Notes: a model not told the origin generated them from the sequence alone. Positions 26,245 to 35,834 are shown, counted from the stretch's first letter. The stretch is 48,609 nt of DNA from Sulfurimonas sp. (GCA_027063505.1 JAMORO010000006.1:1-48609), one strand, 5' to 3'. A program made the numbers and translations.

Positions 26245-27282
26245 ATGGATGCAAACAAACAAAAATCATTAGACTTAGCGATGAAGCAGATAGACAAAGC
26301 TTTTGGAAAAGGTGCATTAATGCGTCTTGGCGATAAAAATATAGAACCAATAAAGTCAATTAGTACAGGATCTTTAGGTCTTGACTTAGCACTCGGCATC
26401 GGTGGTGTACCACAAGGTCGTGTGGTTGAGATTTATGGCCCAGAGTCATCTGGTAAAACTACTTTAGCACTTCAGATAACAGCACAGTGTCAAAAAAATG
26501 ATGGTGTATGTGCATTTATAGATGCGGAGCATGCCCTTGATGTTATCTATGCAAAAAACCTTGGTGTTGATGTAGAGAATCTTTTAGTTTCTCAACCTGA
26601 TTATGGTGAACAAGCACTTGACATTGTTGAGACTATTGCTAGAAGTGGTGCAGTTGATTTAATTGTTATAGATTCTGTTGCAGCATTGACTCCAAAAGTA
26701 GAGCTAGAGGGTGAAATGACAGATCAACAAGTGGGTGTACAAGCTCGTTTAATGTCTAAGGCTCTTCGTAAACTGACAGGTGTTTTATCTAAAATGAACT
26801 GTACTGTTATCTTTATCAATCAACTTCGTATGAAAATTGGGATGATGGGATACGGTTCTCCTGAAACTACAACAGGTGGAAATGCGCTAAAGTTTTATGC
26901 TTCTGTTAGAATCGATGTTCGCCGTATCGCTTCCCTTAAACAGGGTGAGAGTCAGATTGGTAACCGTGTAAAAGCAAAAGTTATTAAAAATAAAGTAGCA
27001 CCACCATTTCGCCAAGCTGAGTTTGATATCATGTTTGGAGAGGGTATCTCTAAAGAGGGTGAGTTAGTTGATTATGGTGTGAAACTTGATATCATAGATA
27101 AAGCAGGAGCATGGTTCGCTTATGGAGACTCTAAACTTGGTCAAGGTCGCGAGAATGTGAAAGCGAAGTTTAAAGATGAACCAGAATTAGCAGCGGAGAT
27201 AGAAGAGAAGATTAAAGTTGCTATGGGTATTAGTGATGTGATGGTTATGGATACTACGGAGATAGAAGATACAGACGTATAA
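26245..27282 (+). CDS. recA: Recombinase RecA
   Basis: 345 residues. Walker [10 protein letters not shown] (about 66-74), Walker [13 protein letters not shown]1 loop [20 protein letters not shown], and [22 protein letters not shown] with L2 following. RecA forms ATP-dependent filaments on ssDNA for recombination and SOS induction. The upstream 105 bp shows no LexA-box-like palindrome (LexA is usually absent in this phylum). The stop lies within a hairpin (27267-27296). Confidence 0.98.
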   Translation: MDANKQKSLDLAMKQIDKAFGKGALMRLGDKNIEPIKSISTGSLGLDLALGIGGVPQGRVVEIYGPESSGKTTLALQITAQCQKNDGVCAFIDAEHALDVIYAKNLGVDVENLLVSQPDYGEQALDIVETIARSGAVDLIVIDSVAALTPKVELEGEMTDQQVGVQARLMSKALRKLTGVLSKMNCTVIFINQLRMKIGMMGYGSPETTTGGNALKFYASVRIDVRRIASLKQGESQIGNRVKAKVIKNKVAPPFRQAEFDIMFGEGISKEGELVDYGVKLDIIDKAGAWFAYGDSKLGQGRENVKAKFKDEPELAAEIEEKIKVAMGISDVMVMDTTEIEDTDV

Positions 27283-27296
27283 GTAGGTCTGTATCT
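27267..27296. terminator. Hairpin across the recA stop codon
   Basis: Perfect 10-bp arms, AGATACAGAC (27267-27276) and GTCTGTATCT (27287-27296), loop of 10 bp holding the TAA. The convergent cytochrome gene ends at 27302. There is no clear T-run, so it could terminate in either direction weakly or stabilise the 3' end. Confidence 0.55.
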
Positions 27297-27301
27297 TAGG
27301 T

Positions 27302-27871
27302 TTAAGATCTTCCGTTTACCATAGAAGAGATTAACCCCTTCTCATCTCTGTTCTCGGCAATAACAACACCTGTTATATGTAGCGGAACAAATATAAGTAA
27401 AAAGTTATAGACGAGTTCGTGTACCTCTTTTATATCATGGGCACTCTCTTTTGAAAGAGAGAGGGCTTCATAAAAGTGAATAACTAATCCACTCACACTC
27501 ATAAAAAGAGTAACAGCATAAAAGAGATAGTAAGAGAGTTTTACAGCTTTTTTGTGTAGTGTCAGTGAAGTAAAACTCTCCTTTTGACTACTATCTAGAA
27601 AAAACAGAGCAACTCTGTAGATAACTAAAAAAGCAAGGCTATACCCTAGTAAAATATGCCACTCCCACATACCAGCTCTGATAGCTTTTGCTAAGACTTT
27701 GGCCTGTTGTGCACTGATCTCTATGTCTATTTCAGCAAGTTTCTGCATTAAGAGTTCTGAGTTAGTTCTCCAACTTAAAAATGTTTTTCGTAAAAAGACT
27801 GTTGCAAGTAGTCCTAAAACAACAAAAGCATTTAACCAGTGCCAGATTCTAAAAGGAAGTGAATATTTCAT
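27302..27871 (-). CDS. Di-heme cytochrome b (b561/Ni-Fe hydrogenase-b type)
   Basis: 189 residues with four membrane helices. Heme-ligand candidates are His11 (FRIWHWLNA), His72 (WEWHILLGY), His151 (EVHELVYNF) and His165 (VPLHITGVV), the pattern of the prokaryotic cytochrome b561 family. Such proteins pass electrons between quinone and a periplasmic partner. No partner dehydrogenase or c-type cytochrome is adjacent; it stands alone between recA and a GGDEF/EAL gene. A 40-residue insertion (about 30-68) between helices I and II is charged and may lie in the periplasm. Confidence 0.85.
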   Translation of the reverse strand: MKYSLPFRIWHWLNAFVVLGLLATVFLRKTFLSWRTNSELLMQKLAEIDIEISAQQAKVLAKAIRAGMWEWHILLGYSLAFLVIYRVALFFLDSSQKESFTSLTLHKKAVKLSYYLFYAVTLFMSVSGLVIHFYEALSLSKESAHDIKEVHELVYNFLLIFVPLHITGVVIAENRDEKGLISSMVNGRS

Positions 27872-27922
27872 GGTCTCTCTCCTGAAGCAAAGTTACTATC
27901 TATAGATGGTAGCACTCAGATG

Positions 27923-30289
27923 TTAACTCAATGTTAATGCGAGACTACTTGCCTTTTGTGGTCGAGCAAAGTAGTAACCTTGAAAGTGATTACATCCAAG
28001 CTCTTTAAGAAGGTCTAAATGCTCTTTAGTCTCAATACCCTCTGCAATAACTTCAAGTTCGAGTGCTTCACCTATAAGAATAATACTCTTAATAATAGCT
28101 ACATCGCGTTTATCATTAAGCATATTTCTCACAAAAGATTGATCTATTTTTATCTGGTCAAGAGGGAGTTTTTTAAGATACTCTAGAGATGAGTACCCTG
28201 TTCCAAAATCATCTAAAGATGTTTTAATTCCCATCTTTTGGAGTCTATTCATTTTCTCTATAACAAGATCAAGATCATCTGCAATGATACTCTCAGTAAG
28301 TTCTATTTTAAGGGCTGAAAACTTAATGTTATTATCTATAACTGCTGTTCTAATCTCCTCTACAAAGTGCTCTTTTTTAAACTGTTTAGCACTTATATTG
28401 ACCGCTATTACCCACTCTTTTTTTATAGGATCTTGTGACCATCTCTGCAGCTCTCTACAAGCTTCTTGAATTACCCACAGCCCAATAGGAATAATAAGCC
28501 CAGTTTTCTCCGCAACAGGGATAAAATCTAAGGGAGAGATAACACCTCTATGAGGATGATTCCATCTGATGAGGGCTTCAGCAGCATAGGGTACATCACC
28601 TTTAAACTGGAGTTGATAGAGAAGTTCGAACTGATGCTCTTTTATCGCTAAACGTAGTTGAGAGTACATATCTACATGTGCTTGAGCAATCTCTTGGGCT
28701 TGTACATCAAAATAGGCATACTCTTCATCATTACTTTTGGCTTGATTGAGCGCACTCTCAGACTCTCTGAGGAGGGAGTAAGCATCATGTTGAGTATTTA
28801 AAAAGAGAGAAATACCTATATGTCCAGATGTATGAACTGTTTTAGTATTTATAAAAAAACTCTCTGAAATCTGCGTCATTATCTCTTGTGCTAACTGTTT
28901 TGTTTTTAAAGAGGCTCTCTTCTTTGTAGCTCCTAAGTTAGTAAAAAAAAGAGCGAATCCATCAGCAGCAACTCTAGAGACAACTTCGCTGTTAGGAAAG
29001 TTCTCTTTGAGTTTGAGTGCTATTTTTTGTAGAAGCATATCCCCAACAACATGACCATAAACATCATTTATCATCTTGAAATCCTTAAGATTGAAGGAGA
29101 GGAGGGCTGCCCACTTTTTTTGTGGTGATGCAGTATAGTTTTTTAAGGAACTAAGAAGAAAGTCTTTATTCATAAGTCCCGTAAGGGAGTCATACTGTTC
29201 AAGGTAGCGAAGCTTATTTTCTGTCTCTTTTTGTTGACTAATATCTACAAATGAGGCTATATAGTAAATTACTTTTCCATTATCATCTAAAACAGACTGT
29301 ATAGTTAAGTGCTCTAAGAAGATTGAACCATTTTTATGTTTGTTATAGATCTCTCCACTCCAGTAGTGATTCTTCTCAAGAGCACTATGCATCTTCTTGT
29401 AGAAAGCCTCATCTTGTAAACCTGATTTTAGGAGTGAAGGGGTCTGTCCTAGTGCTTCTTTCTCTTGGTAACCTGTTATTTTTGTAAAGGCCTTGTTTAT
29501 CTTGAGTATTTTATGGTTTGCATCTGTAATAGTCATTCCATTTTGAATCTCAAATGCTACAGCTGCAATCTTATGCTCCTTATGGGCATTCTCTATTCTC
29601 AGTAGCATAAGATTTATCTCCGCATAGAGCTTGCCAAATTCATTGTTTTCTTGCGTTGTAACCTCTTCTCTCTTTGTATGGGAGAGCTCGACTTTTTCTA
29701 ACAGTGTTACAAGTTTTAAAATGGGTTGGGTGAATTTTTTAGCAAAATATAAGGAGAGTAAAAAAGATAAAAAGAGCATAAAAATATAGAGGGAAAGTAT
29801 CATGGTTATATTTTTCTTTGCTACATCCCAAAGTGTATCTATCTTTAAGTTCAGCTGTACGATACCGAGCTCTGTTCCAAGATAAGATGCTGATGTGTAG
29901 AGCTTAAAGTTATCATCTTTAATACTATTCTTTCGTAACTCTTTTTTTATAAGTGGTGCTACTTTAAAACTTCTATTATCTTTGGAGTACTGATAGATAG
30001 GAGTAGAGTCTTTTTTGTAGAGAACCATAGAGTTTACACGTTGAAAGGATTGGAGTTTTGTTGAGATCTCTGCTGCAACGGAGACTTCATTTAGTAAAAT
30101 GACTTTTGCAAAGTCTTGACTCAGAACATTTGCGATGGTTTCAGAAAGGGAGAGTGCTTTTTCATACTGGTCATTCATATACCAAGATAAAAAGCTACTA
30201 TACCCTATAAAGGTTGTGATAGAAGTAACAAGTACAATAATCCAAGTGAGTCTTTTTCGGATAGAACCACTGTACTTTTTTACTTTCAT
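27923..30289 (-). CDS. Membrane PAS / degenerate GGDEF / EAL phosphodiesterase
   Basis: 788 residues. Membrane segment 11-35; periplasmic region about 38-155 of CHASE8-like appearance (SYLGTELGIVQL); second membrane segment 160-182; HAMP about 183-240; PAS about 243-355; GGDEF-like about 362-530; EAL about 540-785. The GGDEF signature is AADGF (441-445), so cyclase activity is unlikely, while EALIRW (571-576), NISAKQF, DDFGTGYSSLEYL, KIDQSFV and AEGIETKEH are intact. A c-di-GMP phosphodiesterase whose GGDEF may bind GTP as a regulator is the best reading. The gene follows the rhodanese gene on the same strand with a 3-bp gap, so they are cotranscribed. Confidence 0.92.
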   Translation of the reverse strand: MKVKKYSGSIRKRLTWIIVLVTSITTFIGYSSFLSWYMNDQYEKALSLSETIANVLSQDFAKVILLNEVSVAAEISTKLQSFQRVNSMVLYKKDSTPIYQYSKDNRSFKVAPLIKKELRKNSIKDDNFKLYTSASYLGTELGIVQLNLKIDTLWDVAKKNITMILSLYIFMLFLSFLLSLYFAKKFTQPILKLVTLLEKVELSHTKREEVTTQENNEFGKLYAEINLMLLRIENAHKEHKIAAVAFEIQNGMTITDANHKILKINKAFTKITGYQEKEALGQTPSLLKSGLQDEAFYKKMHSALEKNHYWSGEIYNKHKNGSIFLEHLTIQSVLDDNGKVIYYIASFVDISQQKETENKLRYLEQYDSLTGLMNKDFLLSSLKNYTASPQKKWAALLSFNLKDFKMINDVYGHVVGDMLLQKIALKLKENFPNSEVVSRVAADGFALFFTNLGATKKRASLKTKQLAQEIMTQISESFFINTKTVHTSGHIGISLFLNTQHDAYSLLRESESALNQAKSNDEEYAYFDVQAQEIAQAHVDMYSQLRLAIKEHQFELLYQLQFKGDVPYAAEALIRWNHPHRGVISPLDFIPVAEKTGLIIPIGLWVIQEACRELQRWSQDPIKKEWVIAVNISAKQFKKEHFVEEIRTAVIDNNIKFSALKIELTESIIADDLDLVIEKMNRLQKMGIKTSLDDFGTGYSSLEYLKKLPLDQIKIDQSFVRNMLNDKRDVAIIKSIILIGEALELEVIAEGIETKEHLDLLKELGCNHFQGYYFARPQKASSLALTLS

Positions 30290-30292
30290 CTG

Positions 30293-31174
30293 TTATTTTT
30301 TCTCAGAAGGGTTCTCTACGGGAACACTTGAATCATTTCCCCACTCTAGCCATGAGCCATCATATACAGAGGCCTTATACCCTAACTCTTTGAGTACGAT
30401 ATAGTTGAGTGCTGCTTCTGCACCACCATCACAGTAGAGGATTATCTCTTTATCTTTAGGGAGTGAAGCGTAGAGACTTTTGAGCTCTTTTAGATCTCTC
30501 ATCTTATTCCCTGAAGCTGTTACTTGGTAGTTTTGAGTACAGGCAAAGTTCTGTGCTGTAGGTATATGCCCATAGCGTTTTGCACTAGACTCTTTCCCCT
30601 CATAAGCACTCACTTTTCGACCATCAATAATAGTCTTATTCCCAATAGCTAAAAGTGTATGAAGTTTTGTCTGTACTTTAGAGCTATCTACACGAGGAAC
30701 AAACTCTTTTCTTTGAATACTAGGAGCTTTTGTGCTTATCGTTAGTGCTAATTTATCCCAGTTTCCATAGCCAACATTTAAAATGGCGACATTCGTATGA
30801 CCTAAAACTTCTAAAATCCAGTAGAATCTTGCAGCGAAAATAAAACCACCATCATCATAGGCAACTACTAAGGAGTTATTATCTATCCCTGCACTACTAA
30901 AAAGTTCTGTAAGATAGTCAAGTTTAGGCATAAAAAACTTTTTGTCAAAGAGACTTTTAAGGCCTGGTATATTGACAGCGTTTTTAATATGTCCCTTCAG
31001 ATACTCCTCATGAGTACGAAGGTCAATAACCTTTAATCTTGAATCATCTTTATGCTTTTGTAACCACTCTACTGTGACTATTGCGGGCATATCACTTCCA
31101 TCAGACTCAAGTTCAAGTGCACTTAAACTATTTGAGAGAAAGAGGGAAATAATAAAAATTAGTAAAAACTTCAT
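30293..31174 (-). CDS. Periplasmic two-domain rhodanese (sulfurtransferase)
   Basis: 293 residues. Signal peptide about 1-19 (FIISLFLSNSLSA). Two rhodanese domains: about 30-145 inactive-type (YDDGGF, Asp at 107-108 in the loop where Cys would sit) and about 165-285 active-type with Cys248 in ILYCDGGAEAA. HEEYLKGHIKNAVNIPG and GHIPTAQNF are the CH2A/CH2B-type motifs. It would transfer sulfane sulfur outside the cytoplasm, for example in thiosulfate or polysulfide handling. It is the leading gene of a two-gene unit with the PAS-EAL protein, suggesting that sulfur status and c-di-GMP are linked; that link is inference. Confidence 0.9.
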   Translation of the reverse strand: MKFLLIFIISLFLSNSLSALELESDGSDMPAIVTVEWLQKHKDDSRLKVIDLRTHEEYLKGHIKNAVNIPGLKSLFDKKFFMPKLDYLTELFSSAGIDNNSLVVAYDDGGFIFAARFYWILEVLGHTNVAILNVGYGNWDKLALTISTKAPSIQRKEFVPRVDSSKVQTKLHTLLAIGNKTIIDGRKVSAYEGKESSAKRYGHIPTAQNFACTQNYQVTASGNKMRDLKELKSLYASLPKDKEIILYCDGGAEAALNYIVLKELGYKASVYDGSWLEWGNDSSVPVENPSEKK

Positions 31175-31311
31175 ATCTTCTCCTTATAATAAACATATAA
31201 TTATAGCATTTTCTAAATATATTACTCCCATAAACAAATATTTAATAATAGTTTAGATAAAATGATGCTAATAATACTAGGTACTCCCTTGTGGGTATAA
31301 AAGGCAGATAA

Positions 31312-32580
31312 ATGTTTATAGATAGCGTAAGTGCAATAGAAGTAATGGATTCACGTGGTAATCCAACAGTTAAAGCAACAGTAGAGTTAAGTGATGGAAC
31401 AGTAGAGTCAGCGATTGTACCTTCAGGTGCAAGTACTGGTAAACGTGAAGCACTAGAGCTTCGTGATGCTGATGAGCGTTACATGGGAAAAGGTGTTTTA
31501 AAAGCAGTAAGTCATGTAAATAATGAAATTAATGATGTGTTAGTAGGAATGAGTCCATTTAATCAAGCAGTAGTAGATGCAACTATGAAAGAGCTTGATG
31601 GAACTGAGAACTATGGAAAACTTGGAGCAAACTCTGTTCTTGGTGTATCTATGGCTATCGCTCGTGCTGCTGCTGCATCACTTAAAATGCCACTTTATCG
31701 TTACCTTGGTGGTGCTAATGCTCTTACTATTCCTACACCAATGTTAAACATTATTAATGGTGGTTCACATGCTGATAATAGTGTTGACTTTCAAGAGTAT
31801 ATGATTGTTCCTGTAGGTTTTGAAGATTTTGCAGAGGGGCTTCGTGCATCTTCTGAGGTTTATCATAACCTAAAAGCTATTTTAAAAGCTAAGAAACATA
31901 ACACTGCTTTAGGTGATGAGGGTGGTTTTGCACCAGATTTATCCTCAAATGAAGAGCCTATTCAGATTATTATGGAAGCTATTGAGAAAGCTGGTTACAA
32001 AGCGGGTGAGCAGATTGCTATCGCTTTAGATGTTGCTGCTTCTGAGATTTTAGCTGAGGGTGGTGGTTACAGACTAGAGTCTGAAAACCGTACTGTTACT
32101 TCGGCAGAGCTCGTTGACTACTATGTTGATCTTTGTGCTAAGTACCCTATCGTTTCTATAGAAGATGGCCTTAATGAAGATGACTGGGATGGTTTTAAAC
32201 TTATGACTGAGAAACTTGGTGACAAGATTCAGATCGTTGGTGATGATCTTTTTGTTACAAACGCGAACATCTTAGCAAGAGGTATCCGTGAAGGTATTGC
32301 TAACTCTATTCTTATCAAACCAAATCAGATTGGTTCTGTAAGTGAAACTATGCTTACAGTGCGTTTAGCACAACGTAACGGTTACACTTGTGTTATGAGT
32401 CACCGTTCGGGTGAGAGTGAAGATGCTTTCATCGCAGACTTTGCTGTAGCGCTTAACTGTGGTCAGATCAAAACTGGTTCAACTGCACGTGGTGAGAGAA
32501 CTGCTAAATACAACCGTCTTTTAGAGATAGAAAACGAAGTTGTATATGGTGAGTACTTAGGTGCTGCACTTTTTAACTAA
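31312..32580 (+). CDS. eno: Enolase
   Basis: 422 residues. It interconverts 2-phosphoglycerate and phosphoenolpyruvate. Motifs: [26 protein letters not shown], the Mg ligands in [21 protein letters not shown] and VGDDLFVTN, and the signature [13 protein letters not shown], then [10 protein letters not shown]. Its codons are biased to those of highly expressed genes. The 137-bp upstream interval holds its promoter region; no gene. Position before the FtsB-like and AMIN genes follows Campylobacter and Helicobacter as I recall, where recA is immediately upstream; here 4 kb separates them. Confidence 0.98.
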   Translation: MFIDSVSAIEVMDSRGNPTVKATVELSDGTVESAIVPSGASTGKREALELRDADERYMGKGVLKAVSHVNNEINDVLVGMSPFNQAVVDATMKELDGTENYGKLGANSVLGVSMAIARAAAASLKMPLYRYLGGANALTIPTPMLNIINGGSHADNSVDFQEYMIVPVGFEDFAEGLRASSEVYHNLKAILKAKKHNTALGDEGGFAPDLSSNEEPIQIIMEAIEKAGYKAGEQIAIALDVAASEILAEGGGYRLESENRTVTSAELVDYYVDLCAKYPIVSIEDGLNEDDWDGFKLMTEKLGDKIQIVGDDLFVTNANILARGIREGIANSILIKPNQIGSVSETMLTVRLAQRNGYTCVMSHRSGESEDAFIADFAVALNCGQIKTGSTARGERTAKYNRLLEIENEVVYGEYLGAALFN

Positions 32581-32599
32581 TCATTAAGTAGCAAAACTT

Positions 32600-32878
32600 A
32601 TGCAAAATGAAGAACTTTTTGAAGAGATTGATATAACTGAGAGTATAACTCAGAAGTATCTAGGTCTCTCTCTTTCAAAGTTCTTTTTCCTCTTTTTCAT
32701 TGTAGTCTCCCTTGGTATATACCTTGGAATACTACTCTATGGAACAAACTCCCTCGAAATTCTTTTTGGTCTACAAGAGTATGAAACATATCTTCAAGGT
32801 GAAGTGACCGAGCTTAAGTTGGAAAATGCAGAGCTCCAGCGTGAGTATTTTGAACTTAAAGAGATAAGTGCACAATAA
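32600..32878 (+). CDS. FtsB/FtsL/DivIC-like single-pass coiled-coil protein
   Basis: 92 residues: cytoplasmic head about 1-26, one membrane segment about 28-48 (FFFLFFIVVSLGIYLGILLYG), then an extracytoplasmic coiled coil (LQGEVTELKLENAELQREYFELK). This is the plan of FtsB/FtsL/DivIC divisome scaffold proteins. Proteins of this form follow eno in relatives, as I recall. Sequence identity to FtsB is weak, so the role is inferred from topology and place. It lies 19 bp after eno. Confidence 0.75.
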   Translation: MQNEELFEEIDITESITQKYLGLSLSKFFFLFFIVVSLGIYLGILLYGTNSLEILFGLQEYETYLQGEVTELKLENAELQREYFELKEISAQ

Positions 32879-32892
32879 GCACACAAATTTGA

Positions 32893-32898
32893 TATAAT
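32893..32898 (+). promoter_or_regulatory. Probable -10 box for the AMIN-domain gene
   Basis: TATAAT after TTTGA, 26 bp before the ATG at 32925. Confidence 0.5.
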
Positions 32899-32924
32899 AT
32901 CCCTAAAAATGTTAAGGTTTCTCA

Positions 32925-33551
32925 ATGTTAAAGATTTTTATGCTACTTCTTATGACCCTTCTCACTTTAGAAGCGAGAGATAACCCTTTCTTCCCCTCAA
33001 CTGGTGAATTTGATATTCCGGCAAATAGCGACCAGTTACAAAAAAATGAACCACTCAAGCGAGTTACTATAACACTTCCCTCTTCTGCAAGAGTGTTAGA
33101 GAGTATTACTGTAAAGTATAAAAATCTTGATGGCTCTATCGTTTTAAAAACTGAAAAGCTTGGAAACTCTATAGACTGGCATCTACCTCTTTTTGTTTCA
33201 CAAAATATTGGTGGCTCTTTAAGCAGATCGACTAAAAAGATTCAAGAGAAGTTTAAAAAACTAGCAGGGGTGAGTTTCATAACACTCTATGAGTCAAAAA
33301 AATCTATAAAATTAGTTACAAAAGATAAGATGATTCGAAACTTTCTTTTAATCAAACCACATAGAATTGTATGTGACTTTAAGCGAAGTATAGATATCAG
33401 AAGTTATGAGAAAGATATTGATAAGGGGATAGTCAAACGCGTAAGACTTGGAAACCATAAAGGGTACTATAGAGTAGTTATAGAGCTTGATGGTTACTAT
33501 AGATATAAGACAGAAAAACTAAAAAATGGCTATAAATTTAGATTATTATAA
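32925..33551 (+). CDS. Periplasmic AMIN-domain protein
   Basis: 208 residues. Signal peptide about 1-17 (MLKIFMLLLMTLLTLEA). The C-terminal half holds an AMIN-like domain (residues about 120-208): FITLYESKKSIKLVTKDK, HRIVCDFKRS, VKRVRLGNHKGYYRVVIELD. AMIN domains bind septal peptidoglycan in amidases and secretins. No catalytic domain is attached. The gene follows the FtsB-like gene, so a divisome or cell-wall targeting role is reasonable. Confidence 0.82.
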   Translation: MLKIFMLLLMTLLTLEARDNPFFPSTGEFDIPANSDQLQKNEPLKRVTITLPSSARVLESITVKYKNLDGSIVLKTEKLGNSIDWHLPLFVSQNIGGSLSRSTKKIQEKFKKLAGVSFITLYESKKSIKLVTKDKMIRNFLLIKPHRIVCDFKRSIDIRSYEKDIDKGIVKRVRLGNHKGYYRVVIELDGYYRYKTEKLKNGYKFRLL

Positions 33552-33555
33552 GCAC

Positions 33556-34671
33556 TTATTCGTAGTCTAGTATTCTCTCTATCTCATTCATCGAGTCATC
33601 ATTTTTAAGTCTAAACTTTATCTCTATACGGCGTGAAGCCTCTTTATCTTCTCGATTATTTACATCATAAATTGGATCTAGGTAGGAGCGACCACTCGCA
33701 ACGAGAAGAGGCTTTATGTTGTTTTTCTTTGTAAAGTCAAGAGTTAAAAGGTAGTTCATTACTGCATAAGCACGCTGTTGCGAGAGATTTAAGTTGAGTA
33801 GATAACCACCATCACTATCTGTATGCCCCTCAATCACTATGCGCTCTAAATGCTCTTTTATATTACGATTTGATGTGAGTGCTCCGATGTAGTTAATAAA
33901 AACTTTCTCGAGCTCTTTTTTAGAGGCTTCTTTGAGGGTAGCACTATTTTTATCAAAAAGAATGTTTGAACTGAGTCTCAAACTACCACTCTTTGCATCT
34001 ATCTGCACATGTTCACCAAGACTCTGTTTAAGCTCGGCAATAACACGTATTTTGATCCCTGTTAAACTTTTTATCTTTGCTTTTTGTGCTTGGAGTTTTG
34101 CGATGAGGGCATCATACCTTGTCTCTTTGTTCTCTATGGTTTTAAGGAGTGTGAGTAACTCTTTGTCTTTGAGTTTAAGCGTATCCTCTTTGGCTGTAAG
34201 AGAGTTAGAGAGGATTAAAACTTGATTTTCATAGTCTTGTATCTTGATATTTTGCTCATTTATAGAAGCATTTGACTCATCAAGCAGGTTCTGCATGATG
34301 ATAACTTTGTTGTTAAAGTCATCAATCTTCATATTTTTTGAGAGAAGGATATTGTTCAAGTTTACTAACTCTTCTGTTTTGAGATCAAGGGCACTATGAC
34401 TAATGATAAGTTCATCTTTAGTAGCGTTTAGTTCGGCTGTTCTAAGTGCTAAGAGCTGTTTTAACTTCTGTACTTCAGTGTCTCTTAGGAGTAGGAGACT
34501 TAAAGAGGTCTCAAGGGAGCTCTCTTTAGAGTCTAAGTTAGACTTTAAGATATTAGACTTAACGACAATAGCCCCGATAAGGAGTATGAAAACAAAAAGA
34601 AGTCCCGCCATTAAATCGGCATAAGATAACCAAAAATTTGAATCTTCACTCTTATCATTTTTATAAAACAT
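33556..34671 (-). CDS. OmpA/MotB-type stator-like subunit with long coiled coil (ZorB-like)
   Basis: 371 residues. N-terminal membrane helix NFWLSYADLMAGLLFVFILL (12-31) with Asp18 in the place of the proton-carrying Asp of MotB/ZorB; a coiled coil of about 150 residues (60-205); then an OmpA-like peptidoglycan-binding domain about 225-360 with SSNILFDKNSATLKEAS, IEGHTDSDGG and ASRRIEIKF. Partner of the MotA-like gene just upstream (9-bp gap). Such a pair makes a PMF-driven rotor or force generator. ZorA/ZorB of the Zorya defence system look like this, but zorC/D/E genes are absent here, so an envelope role is equally likely. Confidence 0.85.
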   Translation of the reverse strand: MFYKNDKSEDSNFWLSYADLMAGLLFVFILLIGAIVVKSNILKSNLDSKESSLETSLSLLLLRDTEVQKLKQLLALRTAELNATKDELIISHSALDLKTEELVNLNNILLSKNMKIDDFNNKVIIMQNLLDESNASINEQNIKIQDYENQVLILSNSLTAKEDTLKLKDKELLTLLKTIENKETRYDALIAKLQAQKAKIKSLTGIKIRVIAELKQSLGEHVQIDAKSGSLRLSSNILFDKNSATLKEASKKELEKVFINYIGALTSNRNIKEHLERIVIEGHTDSDGGYLLNLNLSQQRAYAVMNYLLTLDFTKKNNIKPLLVASGRSYLDPIYDVNNREDKEASRRIEIKFRLKNDDSMNEIERILDYE

Positions 34672-34680
34672 TAAACGACT

Positions 34681-35811
34681 CTATCGAAGTTTTACATGGT
34701 CTGCAACCATGCGATGGTACTTGGAGATAGACTCTTGAACCTCTTTGCTCTCTAAGCTAACATGTGCTGCAAAATCTGCGAGTTGTATAACTATCTCACC
34801 TACTTCTGTATCTATTCTATCAAAGGTATGGTTGAGCGAGTCATTGAGTTGTTCACTAAAAGCTTTTGATGTTTTATCAAAAGAGCGTGTAGCAACTGTA
34901 AAGTCTACGAGTGTTTTATTTATGTTGTTTTGGGCTGTGATAGCATTGGTACTTGTGTTCATCGCTTGGAGAGACTCTCTTAACTCACGAGAGGTCTCTT
35001 GTAAGTTTTGGGAGAGTGTTGTGAAGTTTGTCGTTGTCTCCTGCATCACTGTTTTAAAGTTAGTAATATGCTCTTGGTTGAGCTGTTGGATAAAGTCTAT
35101 ATTAAAAATCTCTTTGAGGGCACTGATATACTGATCTTTTGATATGTCATCTTGTCGGTATTTATGGATGTTTAACTCTTCTTGTGTCCAGATATCTTTG
35201 TGATACTCTTTTTTTATCTCAGCAAAATAGTGATCTATCTTACTCAAACCACGTTTTTCAAAGTAGGTCCAGATAAGAGATAATAAGATACCGTAAATAG
35301 AAGCGAAGAAAGCAGAACCAACACCACTGAGAAGAAGTGATATCTCATGGTCAAGGGCCTCTGAGTCACTGACTGAAAAGTCAGGCATAGAGAGTGCAAT
35401 GGCTACAAATGTTCCGAGTATTCCAAGCATAGGAAAGATAGAAGAGGCTACAGAGACAAAGTTTCCATTTCTGATGTTTGTGTAGTATGTGCTGATATAT
35501 TTATTTATATCAAGAACAGATTTAGTCTCTTGCTCTATTGTAAGAGAGGTCTCTTTTAGCTCTGTTCTCAGATTTGCATTTAGATGCTCATATGTTGATC
35601 GCATATTACAGATAGAGTAGTTCGCATTATGAGGGATGAAAAGTAGAAATATGAAAAGTATAAAGCCAATGACTCCAAGTGAATGGATAGGTACATTGAG
35701 TGAGATCACTCCTACGTACCCAAGAACCATTGATACGAAAAAGGCTATAGGGATGAAAGATATAACGATAAAGTTTGCGGTGCAAAGAGCACTGCGTTTT
35801 TGAAGTGGCAT
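34681..35811 (-). CDS. MotA/TolQ/ExbB-type channel subunit with long cytoplasmic tail (ZorA-like)
   Basis: 376 residues. Membrane segments about 11-33, 42-60, 122-142 and 162-184. The third contains the family core SIFPMLGILGTFVAIALSM and the fourth LLSGVGSAFFASIYGILLSL, which line the proton path in MotA/ExbB proteins. After residue 190 comes a long helical tail (NLQETSRELRESLQAMNTSTN, later NHTFDRIDTEVGEI) as in ZorA. It is the first gene of a pair with the OmpA-like subunit. What it drives is unknown. Confidence 0.85.
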   Translation of the reverse strand: MPLQKRSALCTANFIVISFIPIAFFVSMVLGYVGVISLNVPIHSLGVIGFILFIFLLFIPHNANYSICNMRSTYEHLNANLRTELKETSLTIEQETKSVLDINKYISTYYTNIRNGNFVSVASSIFPMLGILGTFVAIALSMPDFSVSDSEALDHEISLLLSGVGSAFFASIYGILLSLIWTYFEKRGLSKIDHYFAEIKKEYHKDIWTQEELNIHKYRQDDISKDQYISALKEIFNIDFIQQLNQEHITNFKTVMQETTTNFTTLSQNLQETSRELRESLQAMNTSTNAITAQNNINKTLVDFTVATRSFDKTSKAFSEQLNDSLNHTFDRIDTEVGEIVIQLADFAAHVSLESKEVQESISKYHRMVADHVKLR

Positions 35812-35834
35812 ATGTTGTCCTAGCTAGTTATATG

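Noticed and set aside
34745..35134. A 129-residue plus-strand frame opposite the MotA-like gene
   Set aside because: Antisense shadow; the minus-strand frame has clear family motifs and membrane pattern.
33556..35811. A complete Zorya defence system
   Set aside because: Only ZorA/ZorB-like subunits are present. Neighbours are an AMIN protein, enolase and a MORN protein; no zorC, zorD or zorE.
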